Assembly: GCA_946498245.1 (NCBI GenBank)
Contig: CAMMNN010000023.1
Coordinates: 1-55,576, forward strand
Direction of reading: 5' to 3'
DNA length: 55,576 nucleotides
Origin: an uncultured Clostridium sp.
Lineage (GTDB): Bacteria; Bacillota; Clostridia; Lachnospirales; Lachnospiraceae
A program made the position numbers and the translations under genes. Shown here one piece after another: positions 54,899 to 55,576 of this stretch (positions within the stretch are counted from its first letter, which is position 1; the number at the start of each line of letters is the position of its first letter). The notes beneath the pieces are model-generated. The model was not told the origin of the DNA, ran no database searches, and was given only the letters and a program-made list of their open reading frames with translations.

Positions 54899-55166
54899 CT
54901 TTCCCAGTTTCAAAAGTATTATTATTTCTTTAATATTTTATTAACGCTGCCTTATTCTTCCATAAAAAAGTGCGTGTTAGGTTGCTATGAAACCTTCATT
55001 CGCCCGATAAGTATGCGTCAATTTGTCAGAATCAGACAGGGAGCATTTAGTATCCGTGAGTATATATCGCCTATCTAGCGGCGGCCTTCTATATTAAAAA
55101 AACGCTCCGGAAGATTTCTCTCCCGGAGCGCCTTATTGGCAATTAGAATTGTTTACAGATTAAGAA
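54876..55166. other. Intergenic region between two operons
   Basis: About 290 bases. It holds the operon promoter, an AT-rich stretch and the terminator of the right-edge gene. No open frame or RNA gene is recognised between 54900 and 55095. Confidence 0.4.
55096..55130 (-). terminator. Rho-independent terminator of the right-edge surface protein gene
   Basis: Perfect 8-base stem CGCTCCGG (55103-55110) and CCGGAGCG (55123-55130), followed on the minus strand by seven T (complement of 55096-55102). It sits 37 bases downstream of the stop codon at 55167 and separates that gene from the polysaccharide operon. Confidence 0.9.
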
Positions 55167-55576
55167 TTAGTCCTCAACCTTCTCGGTTGCAGCGTAATCC
55201 TTTACGCTGTACTTAACGCCGTCTACATCTACAGAAGTAGCGTTCTTCTTAACGGTACCGTTGCTGTTTACGATAACAGCAGTGCCAGCCTTAATAGCTA
55301 CTACACGGTTGCCGTCTTTATCTTTCTTATCGCCATCATAGATGTCCTTGTCTACTACGAAGATTTCGTACTTGCTGCCGTCTTCTGCTTCCAGACGAAC
55401 ACAATCATCACCGTAGATAGCGCCCTTCATTAAGGTATTGCGGTAAGCTGCACCAGTGTTCTGGAAGTAGTAGGTGTACTCGTCGCCTTCATCACTTACA
55501 GTAGTCTTGCCAGTTACCATTGCGCCTTCGCCGGAGCCAGACTCAGTGCTGAAGTAGTAGATACCTTCCTGAAGAT
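55167..55576 (-). CDS. Choline-binding/cell-wall-binding repeat protein, C-terminal end (partial)
   Basis: The frame is open to the window edge, so the start is missing. At least one CW_binding_1/choline-binding-type repeat is visible (GIYYFST, then GAMVTGKTTV, YTYYFQNTGAAYRN, KGAIYG), with the aromatic-glycine pattern that binds phosphocholine in pneumococcal proteins. The last 80 residues are a lysine- and aspartate-rich tail (VDKDIYDGDKKDKDGN). It is probably an extracellular protein. Next to LicC/LicD genes the repeats raise the possibility that the glycan carries the ligand, but similar repeats in Clostridia may bind other polymers. Confidence 0.8.
   Translation of the reverse strand, partial: LQEGIYYFSTESGSGEGAMVTGKTTVSDEGDEYTYYFQNTGAAYRNTLMKGAIYGDDCVRLEAEDGSKYEIFVVDKDIYDGDKKDKDGNRVVAIKAGTAVIVNSNGTVKKNATSVDVDGVKYSVKDYAATEKVED

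Overview
The window looks like one large cell-surface polysaccharide locus of an anaerobic Gram-positive bacterium of the class Clostridia, most likely a Lachnospiraceae-type gut organism. The evidence is moderate to low GC, strong Shine-Dalgarno (SD) sequences (AAGGAGG type), an LTA-synthase-like phosphotransferase, YfhO-type membrane protein, LicD proteins, WbsX proteins and choline-binding-type wall repeats. The species cannot be named from sequence alone. Nearly everything is on the minus strand. The exceptions are manA and an old IS21 fragment at the left edge and a two-gene plus-strand island at 36.1-38.4 kb.

Left edge (1-1.1 kb): a nonsense-interrupted istB, a probable IS21 end and another coding fragment mark old mobile-element traffic. 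Left block (1.1-9.2 kb): manA (plus), then the minus operon manC-gmd-rmd-polymerase-phosphohexomutase. Together they give a complete route from fructose-6-P to GDP-D-rhamnose. A broken GT2 gene sits between the operon promoter and manC, and other coding remnants fill the 1 kb upstream.

9.2-19.9 kb (minus): a YfhO-like membrane protein split by one in-frame UGA, a GDPD lipoprotein, a PAP2 phosphatase, an LTA-synthase-like sulfatase-fold enzyme, an acyltransferase, a TagD-like cytidylyltransferase, a WbsX protein and a GT2. This set suggests phosphoglycerol or acyl decoration of a glycan.

20.3-36.0 kb (minus): WbsX proteins, GT4 and GT2-GT4 enzymes, a membrane-anchored small Rossmann-like protein, a nucleotidyltransferase-Gfo/Idh fusion, a LicD-Rossmann-metallophosphoesterase fusion, a methyltransferase-kinase-like fusion and a two-domain HAD protein. 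36.0-38.4 kb (plus): a DUF4214 protein and a GT-B-like protein, closed by a bidirectional terminator.

38.5-54.9 kb (minus): an ABC exporter (Wzt with C-terminal extension, Wzm), GT4 enzymes, a CMP-sugar synthetase next to a DUF115/GT42-like protein, a nucleotidyltransferase-RmlD-PurF-like phosphoribosyltransferase fusion, a LicC-like nucleotidyltransferase, LicD, a coiled-coil protein, two more GT4s, an initiating sugar-phosphate transferase and a Wzy/WaaL-like protein. They lie behind an extended -10 promoter at 54.87 kb, although internal promoters are possible. The right edge carries the end of a choline-binding-repeat-type surface protein.

Working model (inference): the initiating transferase loads undecaprenyl phosphate, the GT4/GT2/WbsX enzymes build a mannose/D-rhamnose-containing chain, the methyltransferase-kinase may cap it, and Wzm/Wzt exports it. 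LicD, LTA-synthase-like and other fused enzymes add phospho-substituents. The most unusual signals are a small Rossmann-like module recurring in about seven or eight otherwise unrelated proteins, and several domain fusions that I do not recognise as described systems.
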